DNA of 18,647 nt, taken from the NCBI GenBank assembly GCA_937915735.1, contig CALGGS010000088.1, positions 1-18,647 of the forward strand, in the 5' to 3' direction. The stretch's first letter is position 1. Every line of letters begins with the position of its first letter. The position numbers and the translations under genes are program-made. The notes below the pieces were generated by a model. It saw only the letters and a list, made by a program, of their open reading frames with translations, searched no databases and was not told the origin of the DNA. Source of the stretch: an uncultured Treponema sp. GTDB lineage: Bacteria; Spirochaetota; Spirochaetia; Treponematales; Treponemataceae. This document shows, piece after piece, positions 7,423 through 15,078 of this stretch.

Positions 7423-7425
7423 TTA

Positions 7426-7431
7426 AGTATA
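7426..7431 (-). promoter_or_regulatory. -10-like TATACT reading into repeat copy B towards cdaA
   Basis: TATACT on the minus strand lies four bases outside the element. A start about seven bases downstream would produce an RNA that begins with hairpin 3, contains all three hairpins, and ends at the cdaA ribosome-binding site. No clear -35 is present (best is GGTTAA 16 bp upstream). Confidence 0.25.
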
Positions 7432-7461
7432 GACTATTTTATAGATTTTAACCATAGATTA

Positions 7462-8277
7462 TTAAGAGAGGGCAGATAGAATTTTTAAGGAATCTGCTGC
7501 CTCACTGGTGTCGTGAACCCGTATAAGCGAGGCGCCTTTTTGGACTGCAATGAGGTTTGCCGCGATTGTTCCGGAAAGCCTTTCTTCTGTAGTTTTTCCG
7601 GTAATGTCGCCGATGCAGGTTTTTCTTGAAAGTGCCATTAAAACCGGATATTTTCCGTCACAGATTTCACCGCAGCGCCTTATAAGCTGGAAATTATCGC
7701 TAGTGTTTTTCCCAAAGCCAATTCCCGCATCCAGCCAAATTTTATCTTCTGCAATACCTGAATTCTTTGCAAAATTTACGCGAGACTTTAAGTAATCGTT
7801 CACTTCGTCGAAAACATTTTTATAGGCAGTATTTTTTTGCATTGTAAGGGGATTCCCGCGCTTATGCATTAAAATCACTGGGATTTTTGTTTCTGCGGCA
7901 AAGAGCGCAAGTCTCTCATCATCTTCAAGGGCTGAAATATCATTTAAAATGTCAGCGCCTGCTTCAAAGGCCACTTTCATAACCTCGTATTTTCTTGTGT
8001 CCACAGAAATTGGTATGTCAGAAATCTTTCTTATCTCTTCAATTACGGGAATTACCCGCTTTATTTCCTCTTCTGCAGTTACATACTCACTTCCGGGACG
8101 GCTGGATTCTCCGCCTATGTCAATAATGTCAGTGCCGCCAGAAATCATCTTTTTTGCGATTTCGATTCCCCCGCGGCTTTGTGAAAAAAAAGAATCCGGC
8201 GTCGCATTTAAAATTCCCATAACAAAAGCAGGGAGTTTTGTTGTAATAGTCTTGTCTCGTAGCTTTAAGGATTTCAT
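7462..8277 (-). CDS. folP: Dihydropteroate synthase
   Basis: FolP joins p-aminobenzoate to 6-hydroxymethyl-dihydropterin pyrophosphate in folate synthesis and is the sulfonamide target. The 271-residue TIM barrel shows the family signatures in order: MGILNATPDSFF (20-31), the pterin-site loop DIGGESSRPGSEY (53-65), SVDTRKYEVM (91-100), a DAGIGFGK segment, ALSRKTCIG, and the C-terminal RVHDTSEAAD. The ATG at 8277 lacks a clear Shine-Dalgarno. A TACAAT box at 8307-8312 on the minus strand is a weak promoter candidate. It is followed 40 nt later by the structured repeat and then cdaA, so cotranscription with cdaA-cdaR is possible but not certain. Confidence 0.95.
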   Translation of the reverse strand: MKSLKLRDKTITTKLPAFVMGILNATPDSFFSQSRGGIEIAKKMISGGTDIIDIGGESSRPGSEYVTAEEEIKRVIPVIEEIRKISDIPISVDTRKYEVMKVAFEAGADILNDISALEDDERLALFAAETKIPVILMHKRGNPLTMQKNTAYKNVFDEVNDYLKSRVNFAKNSGIAEDKIWLDAGIGFGKNTSDNFQLIRRCGEICDGKYPVLMALSRKTCIGDITGKTTEERLSGTIAANLIAVQKGASLIRVHDTSEAADSLKILSALS

Positions 8278-8333
8278 AATAAAGAGATTACCACGAATGC
8301 AGACAGATTGTAAGCGGTAAAATTAAAATATAG

Positions 8334-8368
8334 AAAAAAAACGGGACAAGCCCTGTAAGCCTGTCCCG
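8334..8368 (-). terminator. Rho-independent terminator after the pectinase gene
   Basis: Read on the minus strand, CGGGACAGGC pairs with GCTTGTCCCG (10 bp including one G-T pair, 7-nt loop) and is followed by eight T. It lies 22 nt after the pectinase stop codon, between it and folP. Confidence 0.88.
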
Positions 8369-8390
8369 CCGCTTGAAAATAGCAGTTAAA

Positions 8391-11318
8391 TTAGAAGCTG
8401 TATTTTGCTCCAGCGTTTGAGCTTACGCTGCTCTTTGAAGCAGAGGCAGAGTCAAGTGAGTAAGAATAGCTTACGCTGAATGGCTTAGACGAAGTCGTGC
8501 TTGACTTGTTTCCGCCTGAAGAAGAGTCAGAGTTTCCGCTTGCGTAAAGCGTTCCGTAAGTATCCTTGAAGCTGTACTTGATTCCGCTTCCAAATGTGTT
8601 GTTCTCGGCGATAATCAGGGCATTTGCACGAACTCCGACTGCATACTGCTGGGCATAGCGTGGATTTGAGGCATCGTAGTAGTTGTTGAACATGTGGAGC
8701 CTTGTGTTCCTTACCATTGGAAGTCTCTGACCACAGTTGTAGAAGTAGTTGTGGTGCAGGGTGACGGTTCTTGTTGAGTTAGAGCCGTCTGAGTCGCTTG
8801 AACCAATCAGCATGGTCTTGTCGTGATCCTGGAAGCGGTTCCATGAAATCGTGATGTTCTTGACAGAGCCTTTAATGTCGCAGAGACCGTCATAAGTCTG
8901 CCACTTTTCGCTACTTGAGCCGCCAGTTTTTACAGTGGTGTAGCCCATGGTGTCTTTGAAAGTACAGTGGTCAATCCAGATGTTGCTTGAAGACCCCTGA
9001 ATTACGACTCCGTCCCACTGGGCGTTGTAGCCGTCATTCTTTTCGTGGTGAGGGAAAGGATCGTAAGCGTCCTGAATGGTCAGGTTTCTGAGGACGACAT
9101 TTGAGACGCTTGAAATGTTGAGTGAGCCGCCTTTAAGTCCTGAAGAAGAAGTTTTTCCCAAAATCCAGGTATTTGAGGCGATGTTGACCTTGATAATGTT
9201 TCCGTAAGCGGAGTTACAGGCCCAGAGGAGTTTTCCAAGGGAGCTTGACGGAGAAGAAGATGATTTGTCATCTGTTGATGTGGAGCAGCCCTTTGCATAA
9301 GCGGTGACAAATGATGAGTAAGAAGAATATTTGCTTGAAGTGTTCGATTTTACGAGGGAGTCAAGCTTTGAAGTTGAGCCGCCCGCGCTTGAAGGTAGGT
9401 AGCCGTCTGAAAGGTCAATCATGCCGTTTACATAGATGATGTAGCCGCCCTTCTTTGCATAGTTGATGAAGTCTGAGCGGTTTGAAACCGTAACAGTGCT
9501 TCCTGGCTTTGAAACGCTTGCGTATCCTACAGGCTTGTCGTTGACTGAAAGGCTTGCTCCGCTTGAAGAAGACGAAGAGCCTGAAGAAGATGATGATGAA
9601 CCAGAAGAGCTTGAACCTGAAGATGATGAACCTGATGATGAAGAGCTTGAAGAATCGAAGAAGCCGTTATTGTTTCCAAGAGATTCTACATCCCAGCTGC
9701 TTGAATCAGCGGAGAATTTGCCGCTGGTGTTTACTTTTCTGTTCAAAATTACATTTCGGTTTGAGTACTCGGCAGATTTAACAGAGCTTGAAAGAGTTCC
9801 GATTGAGCTGAGTTTTGAACCAAATTTTGAGGCTACATTTGAATCCATCTTCCAGCCGATGTACTGCTGGTCGCCTGTTCCCATAGCGGCATTTTTTGCA
9901 GCCGAGCTTACCCAGCCGCTTCCGCCGAATGAGCAGTTTACGACGGCACCCTGATTGTAGTAATTAGAGTTTGAACCCCAGGGATTTCGGAAGAGATATG
10001 TTGAGTTTCCGCTTGCGCTGTTGAGCTTACAGTTGAGGAGAACAACGCCCTTTCCCATTGTTGAGGCTTTTGTGGCACGGGGAGCCATTACATAGGCCTC
10101 GTGAGAAGAAGCAGAAGAATCGTATACAGAAGAAATCGTACATTCCTCGTAAAGGGCAACGATTCCGCTGGACTCCATCCAGATGAAGTCTACATCACCC
10201 TCAACCACGCACTTGTAGAACCAGGTTTTTCCCGTTGTGCGCATTGTGTCCTGATGACCTTTGAAAGCACAGTTGTAAGCGGCGAGAGTTCCAGTTGAAT
10301 CGAAGCCAAGGACTTCTGACTGTACATCAGTTTTTCCGTAAGTTGCCCGGCTGTAATCGCTCTGCAATGTGAGGTTTTTAAGGACGACATTGCATGAACC
10401 GCTCAGTTCAAGAAGCTCACGGCCTTTTTCTGTTGCCATGTTTGTTCCGTGACCTTTGATTACAGTGTCTCCGTAAGAAGAAGTTGTGCCCCGGATTGTG
10501 ATTGAGGCAGAACCATTGTAGTTGATGTAGTTTTCATTGTAAGTGCCTTTTGGAATTACGATTGTGTAGCTTCCAGATGAGCCGACTGCGGCAAGGGCAC
10601 TCTTGATTGAAGAGTAAGTTCCGCTCTGGCTAGAACCCTTGTAAAGTGTAATTTTGCTTACAGAAGAACTTGATGATGACGACGAGCCTGAGCTTGAAGA
10701 AGAGCTTCCAGAAGATGATGAGCCTGACGAAGATGATGATGATGAGCCTGAGGCATCAGTTTTGATGTAGTAAATTGAGATTCCAGAGCCAAGAGACTCA
10801 AGGTAGTAAGTTCCGGCTGATGGAGCTGAATATGTGTATGCGGCGATAGAAGAAGAAGTTTCCTTCTTGCTCACGACTTCGCCTTTTGAGTCTACGAGAG
10901 CCAGATAGCGGCCCGAAGCACCAGTTGCAAAAACCGTAACAGTAGCAGAACCCGCAGTCTCAAAGCTGACACAGCGGTAGCTTCCTGCCACACCAGCCCC
11001 GCCAAGGGCAAGAGCCTGCTTGAAAGTCTTCTCCTGAAGAGTTGCAGAAGAGTAAGGCGTGCTTACTGTTTTTGAGCTTGTTGCATAAACCGTGTAATTC
11101 CCGCTGGTGACATTTGAAGTGAATGTTCCGTGTGAAAGATTGTCAGCGTAGAACGAAGAGATTCCTGAGATTGCTGCCCGTTCAGCAGTTGCGGCTTCTG
11201 AGCCATTTACGACAGGAAGCTCGTATTCATTTTCGGCGATTTCAGAACAACTCGCGAAAACCAGTGCGGCACAAGCCATAAAAGACAGTGCGGCCCGCTT
11301 GAAAAGAACTTTTTTCAT
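8391..11318 (-). CDS. Bifunctional pectinase lipoprotein: CE8 pectin methylesterase - PL1 pectate lyase
   Basis: A 975-residue surface enzyme. A signal peptide ends in a lipobox-like LVFASC with Cys24, so it is probably lipidated. Residues 50-188 form a beta-rich module of unknown family. A serine linker (191-219) leads to a CE8 methylesterase (about 221-545) with GHQDT (Gln356, catalytic Asp357), VDFIW (catalytic Asp377) and FRNPW (Arg444). A second serine linker (556-586) leads to a PL1 pectate lyase (about 592-930) with WDGVVI (Asp769), WIDHCTF (781-787), DGLCDIKGS (Asp810, Asp814, possible calcium ligands) and QRLPMVR, whose Arg865 is the expected catalytic base. The Ser-rich tail YSYSLDSASA is common after PL1 domains. 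Together these would remove methyl esters and then beta-eliminate polygalacturonate. GAGG lies eight bases before the ATG. It has its own leader and terminator. Confidence 0.93.
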   Translation of the reverse strand: MKKVLFKRAALSFMACAALVFASCSEIAENEYELPVVNGSEAATAERAAISGISSFYADNLSHGTFTSNVTSGNYTVYATSSKTVSTPYSSATLQEKTFKQALALGGAGVAGSYRCVSFETAGSATVTVFATGASGRYLALVDSKGEVVSKKETSSSIAAYTYSAPSAGTYYLESLGSGISIYYIKTDASGSSSSSSSGSSSSGSSSSSSGSSSSSSSSVSKITLYKGSSQSGTYSSIKSALAAVGSSGSYTIVIPKGTYNENYINYNGSASITIRGTTSSYGDTVIKGHGTNMATEKGRELLELSGSCNVVLKNLTLQSDYSRATYGKTDVQSEVLGFDSTGTLAAYNCAFKGHQDTMRTTGKTWFYKCVVEGDVDFIWMESSGIVALYEECTISSVYDSSASSHEAYVMAPRATKASTMGKGVVLLNCKLNSASGNSTYLFRNPWGSNSNYYNQGAVVNCSFGGSGWVSSAAKNAAMGTGDQQYIGWKMDSNVASKFGSKLSSIGTLSSSVKSAEYSNRNVILNRKVNTSGKFSADSSSWDVESLGNNNGFFDSSSSSSSGSSSSGSSSSGSSSSSSGSSSSSSGASLSVNDKPVGYASVSKPGSTVTVSNRSDFINYAKKGGYIIYVNGMIDLSDGYLPSSAGGSTSKLDSLVKSNTSSKYSSYSSFVTAYAKGCSTSTDDKSSSSPSSSLGKLLWACNSAYGNIIKVNIASNTWILGKTSSSGLKGGSLNISSVSNVVLRNLTIQDAYDPFPHHEKNDGYNAQWDGVVIQGSSSNIWIDHCTFKDTMGYTTVKTGGSSSEKWQTYDGLCDIKGSVKNITISWNRFQDHDKTMLIGSSDSDGSNSTRTVTLHHNYFYNCGQRLPMVRNTRLHMFNNYYDASNPRYAQQYAVGVRANALIIAENNTFGSGIKYSFKDTYGTLYASGNSDSSSGGNKSSTTSSKPFSVSYSYSLDSASASKSSVSSNAGAKYSF
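9561..9653 (-). repeat. Poly-serine linker 2, triplet-repeat DNA
   Basis: Codes residues 556-586 of the pectinase, almost only Ser with a Gly every few residues, from TCA/TCT-type codons. It separates CE8 from PL1. The simple-sequence DNA could change length by slippage in whole codons. Confidence 0.85.
10662..10748 (-). repeat. Poly-serine linker 1, triplet-repeat DNA
   Basis: Codes residues 191-219 of the pectinase, a Ser/Gly linker between the N-terminal module and CE8. Its composition matches linker 2, giving two near-homologous tracts about 1 kb apart that could recombine and delete the CE8 domain in frame. Confidence 0.85.
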
Positions 11319-11587
11319 TTTGATACCTCAAAACTTTATGGATAAGAAGATTTGAGATTTAAATAAGTGTTTTCTTAGGAAAATCTCAAAAATCTCTAAT
11401 TTAGACTAAATCGTAAATATGCAAAAGTCAAGAAAATTTGGAGATTTTAGACATTTTGAGAAAATTTTAGATATTTTTTATGATATTTTATATCATTTTT
11501 TATCGGAAAGCTCTGAAACCATCAGCTTTTAGAGGTGACTTTGAGAATGTGATGATTTAGCGACCGCTGTCTTAATAAAATTTAGAT
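11319..11587 (-). promoter_or_regulatory. AT-rich pectinase leader with repeated TTTGAGATTT boxes
   Basis: This gap has no gene. It holds four copies of a 10-mer close to TTTGAGATTT: 11351-11360 (+, exact), 11381-11390 (-, exact), 11390-11399 (-, TTAGAGATTT) and 11438-11447 (+, TTGGAGATTT). The first two form a perfect 10-bp inverted repeat with a 20-nt spacer. A separate palindrome, ATGATAT-TTT-ATATCAT, is at 11480-11496. No clean -35/-10 pair could be chosen. Such clustered boxes are typical of an operator for a substrate-controlled regulator, but no regulator gene is in the window. Confidence 0.5.
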
Positions 11588-11620
11588 AAAAAAAGCCTGA
11601 CCGTAAGAACAGTCAGGCTT
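11588..11620 (-). terminator. Rho-independent terminator after the GH105 gene
   Basis: On the minus strand, AAGCCTGAC pairs with GTCAGGCTT (9 bp, 10-nt loop) and runs into a T7 tract. It lies 18 nt past the GH105 stop, so the pectinase downstream must have its own promoter. Confidence 0.9.
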
Positions 11621-11638
11621 GTGACAGCTAAAAAGGCT

Positions 11639-12892
11639 TTATTTTGAAAGAAGCTTGTATTCGTTGTAAGCGAGTATGAAGGGGCCTACGCCCTTGGCAT
11701 CGTCCTTTACTATTGGCTCGCTCAGATAGTAAGCGACAGTTCCGTCGCGGCGTTTGTTTTTTTCAGGCCCAAGACCCGCAACAAGGCAGATTCCGCCAAG
11801 AGAAAGAACGCCGCCCTCCGTTTTAAGATATTTTTTGCAGATTCCTTCGAATGCCCTGATTCCGGCGTCCTTGTACTTTGCTTCGTTTGGGGTGCCTGTC
11901 AAAATTCCTGTCCTAAGCCCTTTTAAAAGAGAGTAGGCAAAGATTGCGCTTCCGGAGGTTTCGAGATAATTTCCTTCTGTATTCGGAAGGGCTGGAAGCT
12001 GATACCACATTCCGCTTTCATGCTGGATTTTTAGCATTGCGTCCTGCAGGTTGACGAACATCTGCTTTAAATGATTCCAGTTTTCGCTGCCCTTGTCAGG
12101 GGCGTGATTCAAGCTGTCGAGCATAGCCATACTAAACCAACCCAGCGCGCGAAGCCAGTAATTCTGGCAAAGACCGCTTTCCTTGTTGCACCAGAACGAT
12201 ACCTTTGAGCTGTCAAAGCAGTGATAGTAAAGACCGTCTGCTTCGTTTTTCATAAGGCGCTCGACATTAAAAAACTGCTTGTAGATGTCGTCCTTGTTTT
12301 TCCCGTTCTCGAAGGTCGCCGTGTATTCCATATAGAAGGGTAAACCCATATAAAGGCCGTCGAGCCAAACCTGATGAGGGTAAATTGCCTTATGCCAGAA
12401 ATTTCCTTCTTTTGTGCGTGGCTGTTCCTTTACCTGCTCATAGAGCTTTTCGAGAGCCAGACGGTATTTTTCTTTTTTGGTAAGAGAATAAAGAGGGAAG
12501 AGATTTTTCCCGCCGTTGATTTCGTCGATGTTCCAGGCATCCTTTGAGTAGCCGTCAATCGTTCCGTCATCATGGATTCGGTAATCCTCGTAGTAATCGG
12601 CAAATTTTAAGAATTTTTCGTTTTTGCTTGTGTCATAAAGCTCCAGGATTGCCATAATCATGCAACCGTCGATGTAGTCCCAGCCAGACTTTGAGCCAGC
12701 ACGAGCTTTTTCAATGTTCCAGACTGGAATCTCGGCTGTCGATTTTGTCATTAAATCGTCAATGTACTGGTCAATAACTTTTGTATCCACGGTAAAACTC
12801 CTGCTGCTTTTATTTTGGGCTGTGCTATGACAGCCTGAAATACCACCCAAAAGCAAAAAACTTAATAAAATGATTCTGTTGGAAACTCTCAT
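11639..12892 (-). CDS. Unsaturated rhamnogalacturonyl/glucuronyl hydrolase, GH105, lipoprotein
   Basis: GH105 enzymes remove the unsaturated uronic acid that pectate or rhamnogalacturonan lyases leave at the non-reducing end. The 417-residue protein shows the family's alpha/alpha-barrel signatures: WDYIDGCMI (71-79), HQVWLDGLYMGLPFY (173-187) with the expected catalytic Asp178, LYYHCFD (221-227) and YWLRALGWFSMAMLD (245-259), matching the usual WARGNGW. An N-terminal hydrophobic stretch ends in GGISGC with Cys21, so it should be an exported lipoprotein; many GH105 enzymes are cytoplasmic. The ATG at 12892 has only a weak GGA upstream. A good promoter lies just before it. It follows the MCP gene by 64 nt with no terminator between, so read-through is possible. 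Confidence 0.88.
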   Translation of the reverse strand: MRVSNRIILLSFLLLGGISGCHSTAQNKSSRSFTVDTKVIDQYIDDLMTKSTAEIPVWNIEKARAGSKSGWDYIDGCMIMAILELYDTSKNEKFLKFADYYEDYRIHDDGTIDGYSKDAWNIDEINGGKNLFPLYSLTKKEKYRLALEKLYEQVKEQPRTKEGNFWHKAIYPHQVWLDGLYMGLPFYMEYTATFENGKNKDDIYKQFFNVERLMKNEADGLYYHCFDSSKVSFWCNKESGLCQNYWLRALGWFSMAMLDSLNHAPDKGSENWNHLKQMFVNLQDAMLKIQHESGMWYQLPALPNTEGNYLETSGSAIFAYSLLKGLRTGILTGTPNEAKYKDAGIRAFEGICKKYLKTEGGVLSLGGICLVAGLGPEKNKRRDGTVAYYLSEPIVKDDAKGVGPFILAYNEYKLLSK

Positions 12893-12903
12893 CTAATCCG
12901 GCT

Positions 12904-12932
12904 ATGATACAATAAATTCATTTTTAAGTCAA
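12904..12932 (-). promoter_or_regulatory. Sigma70-type promoter for GH105
   Basis: TTGACT (12927-12932) and TATCAT (12904-12909) on the minus strand are separated by exactly 17 bp. The start would fall near 12897, leaving only about five untranslated bases before the ATG, a nearly leaderless message. ATGGAGATTC at 12937-12946, just upstream, resembles the boxes in the pectinase leader (8/10 to TTGGAGATTT). Confidence 0.65.
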
Positions 12933-12956
12933 AGATATGGAGATTCCCAATAGTGT

Positions 12957-15056
12957 TTAGACTGTGAACAGCCCGATTTGTCCGCCGATTTGAGAAACGG
13001 CAGCCTCTACATTGTCAGCAATTTCTGTCAGCGAGTTCGAGGAATTCCTGATGTTTGTTGCGCTTTCGGAAATTTTTTCCATACTCTGTTTAATGATATC
13101 AGTCGTGTCCCTCAGCTGGTCTACTTCAACAAGAATGGCTTTGTTTCCTTCTGACATTTCATGTGAGGCCGCCCTGACTTCACTCGTGTTGTCGTTCATT
13201 ACTTTCAGCGCGTCTCCAATCTGCTTAGAGCCTTCCTGTTGCTCTTCCATCGCGCTTTTAATCTGCAAGACAAGCTGCTGCGTTGAGGAAATCGAGTTGC
13301 TTACAGAAGAGAATGCCTCGCTTGAAGCCTGAGAAGCGTTTACGACATCGTCGATAGATTTTTGGATATTTTTCAGTTCATTACCAATGGTTTTTGATTG
13401 AATGCTTGAAGTTTCCGAAAGCTTTCTGATTTCTTCTGCGACAACGCTGAAACCTTTGCCCGCTTCTCCTGCATGAGCTGCCTCAATCGCCGCATTCATT
13501 GCGAGAAGATTTGTTTCGCTTGCAATGCTTGAAATTGTTTTGTTGGCGTTCTGAAGTGCCTTTGACTGCTCTTCAATCTGTTTAATTCTTTCGTTTACGT
13601 CTTTTTGCCGCTGAATTCCTTCCTCGGCATTTCTTGTCAGACCTTCAAATGCATTCGCCATGTGGCTGACCGACTGATTGACACTTGAGATGTTTCCAAT
13701 CATCTCTTCGACAGCGGCGCTTGCCTGCGTTACGCCAGAAGACTGTGTTTCTATCATATGTTCCAGCGACTCAATATTTTTTGAAATTTCTTCGACGGCA
13801 CTTGCTGTTTCTGAAACGCTTGATGCCTGATTTTGTACCTGTGAGTCAATGTCATTTAAATCTGTGATGATGGCCTCGATAGATTTTCCGTTCTCATCGA
13901 TTCTCGTTTGCAGGCCTGTGTTTACATCTCCGAGAGTTTCTTCCGAGTCTTTGACGCCGCTTACAATCATGCGTAATTTTGCCATAAATGCGTTAAATCC
14001 ATCCCCCAATGCTCCGATTTCATTCTTGCTTTTTACGGCAATTTGCTGCGTTAAGTCCGCATCTCCCTGTGCAATCTGATGAATGGAAGCCTGAACAATC
14101 CGAAGCGGCTTTACCGCGAAAATCAGCATTATTGAGCAGGCAAGGCTGACTATGACTCCGACAAGAATGCTGATTATGATGATTACCATTCTTAAACTGT
14201 TTCCGGCTTCTTCAATCTGACTTTGAGGTATAGTAAGGATTGCAGACCAGGGGGTTCCGCTGACCGGGGCAAATGAAGCGAATGTCCTTATTCCATTAGG
14301 GTCTACATAATAGCCTTCGCCGGTTTTTCCGCTGCAGGCAAGAGATGCTATTGTGTCCAATCCGACATAACCGGCCTTGTCGCTGTATGACAAGTCCATA
14401 TATTTTGACATTCCGCGAATATGAGAAATCAGTACCCCGTTTGAGCCTACAAGGATGGCCTTTCCCTCTTTTCCCATGGAAAGTTCGCCAATCATTTTAT
14501 CAATTTCATCAAGTTTAACGGCTCCCGCAAAAACGCCTATGAGAGAGCCGTTTGCATTATAGGCAGGGCGGGCAATATAGTAGCAGACCGAGCCGTCTGT
14601 CTGAAAGTCTATGTTTGATACATACAGCTTTTGCTTGTCATTCATTATAGAACGGAAAAAAGGCTTTGAGATAACCGTAAGGATTTTCCCGTCGCTCGAG
14701 TGACCGACACCATCCGGAGTACAGAACATCACATAGTTAAAAAGAGGATTTCGTATAGATTCGTGGCTTAAAAGCCAGTCAATAATTTCTGAGCTGTTTC
14801 CTCCCTTTGTGATGTCATTGTCAGAATAGAGCCGTAAGTCATTTACAAGAACTTCATTCCAGTACTGAATCTTTGCCGCATCCTCGGAAATGACTTTTTC
14901 ACTGAAATCTGAATAATCAGTCTGCGAGGATGACTTCACCGTATTTACGATAAAAATATTCTGAATTATAAATGAAGCTATAAGGATGATAAGAATTTTT
15001 ATTGAGAATTGATACGCCAAATGTGAATATTTTTTCTTTTCTGTCGTCTGTACCAT
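12957..15056 (-). CDS. Methyl-accepting chemotaxis protein with Cache-type sensor
   Basis: A 699-residue transmembrane chemoreceptor. Membrane helix 1 is at about 18-37, a periplasmic sensing domain of about 250 residues resembles dCache, and helix 2 is at about 289-314. A HAMP domain (about 314-366) and a long coiled-coil signalling domain follow. The conserved CheA/CheW-binding hairpin tip is clear around 506-549 (ETNLLAMNAAIEAAHAG, GKGFSVVAEEIRKL). No C-terminal CheR-tethering pentapeptide is seen. The frame is open 29 codons upstream into the preceding gene, but the ATG at 15056 has AAGGAG six bases before it and gives a normal N-terminus. It begins 22 nt after the SBP gene, so the two form an operon, and the binding protein may present a ligand to this receptor. 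Confidence 0.93.
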   Translation of the reverse strand: MVQTTEKKKYSHLAYQFSIKILIILIASFIIQNIFIVNTVKSSSQTDYSDFSEKVISEDAAKIQYWNEVLVNDLRLYSDNDITKGGNSSEIIDWLLSHESIRNPLFNYVMFCTPDGVGHSSDGKILTVISKPFFRSIMNDKQKLYVSNIDFQTDGSVCYYIARPAYNANGSLIGVFAGAVKLDEIDKMIGELSMGKEGKAILVGSNGVLISHIRGMSKYMDLSYSDKAGYVGLDTIASLACSGKTGEGYYVDPNGIRTFASFAPVSGTPWSAILTIPQSQIEEAGNSLRMVIIIISILVGVIVSLACSIMLIFAVKPLRIVQASIHQIAQGDADLTQQIAVKSKNEIGALGDGFNAFMAKLRMIVSGVKDSEETLGDVNTGLQTRIDENGKSIEAIITDLNDIDSQVQNQASSVSETASAVEEISKNIESLEHMIETQSSGVTQASAAVEEMIGNISSVNQSVSHMANAFEGLTRNAEEGIQRQKDVNERIKQIEEQSKALQNANKTISSIASETNLLAMNAAIEAAHAGEAGKGFSVVAEEIRKLSETSSIQSKTIGNELKNIQKSIDDVVNASQASSEAFSSVSNSISSTQQLVLQIKSAMEEQQEGSKQIGDALKVMNDNTSEVRAASHEMSEGNKAILVEVDQLRDTTDIIKQSMEKISESATNIRNSSNSLTEIADNVEAAVSQIGGQIGLFTV

Positions 15057-15078
15057 AAAAAACTCCTTTGCGATAAAG

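Noticed and set aside
8290..8315. CACGAATGCAGACAGATTG resembling the decamer repeats at 18053-18243
   Set aside because: Only a partial, unpaired match with no inverted partner; too weak to call a repeat remnant.
9463..9954. Plus-strand ORF of 163 codons rich in Glu and Asp, inside the pectinase
   Set aside because: It is the complement of the poly-serine linker and CE8-PL1 coding DNA; its acidic run comes only from reading TCA/TCT codons backwards. No SD or family match.
11480..11496. ATGATAT-TTT-ATATCAT hairpin followed by T residues as a plus-strand terminator
   Set aside because: It is AT-only apart from two G-C pairs, and no plus-strand gene precedes it. It is better treated as a possible operator or chance in AT-rich DNA.
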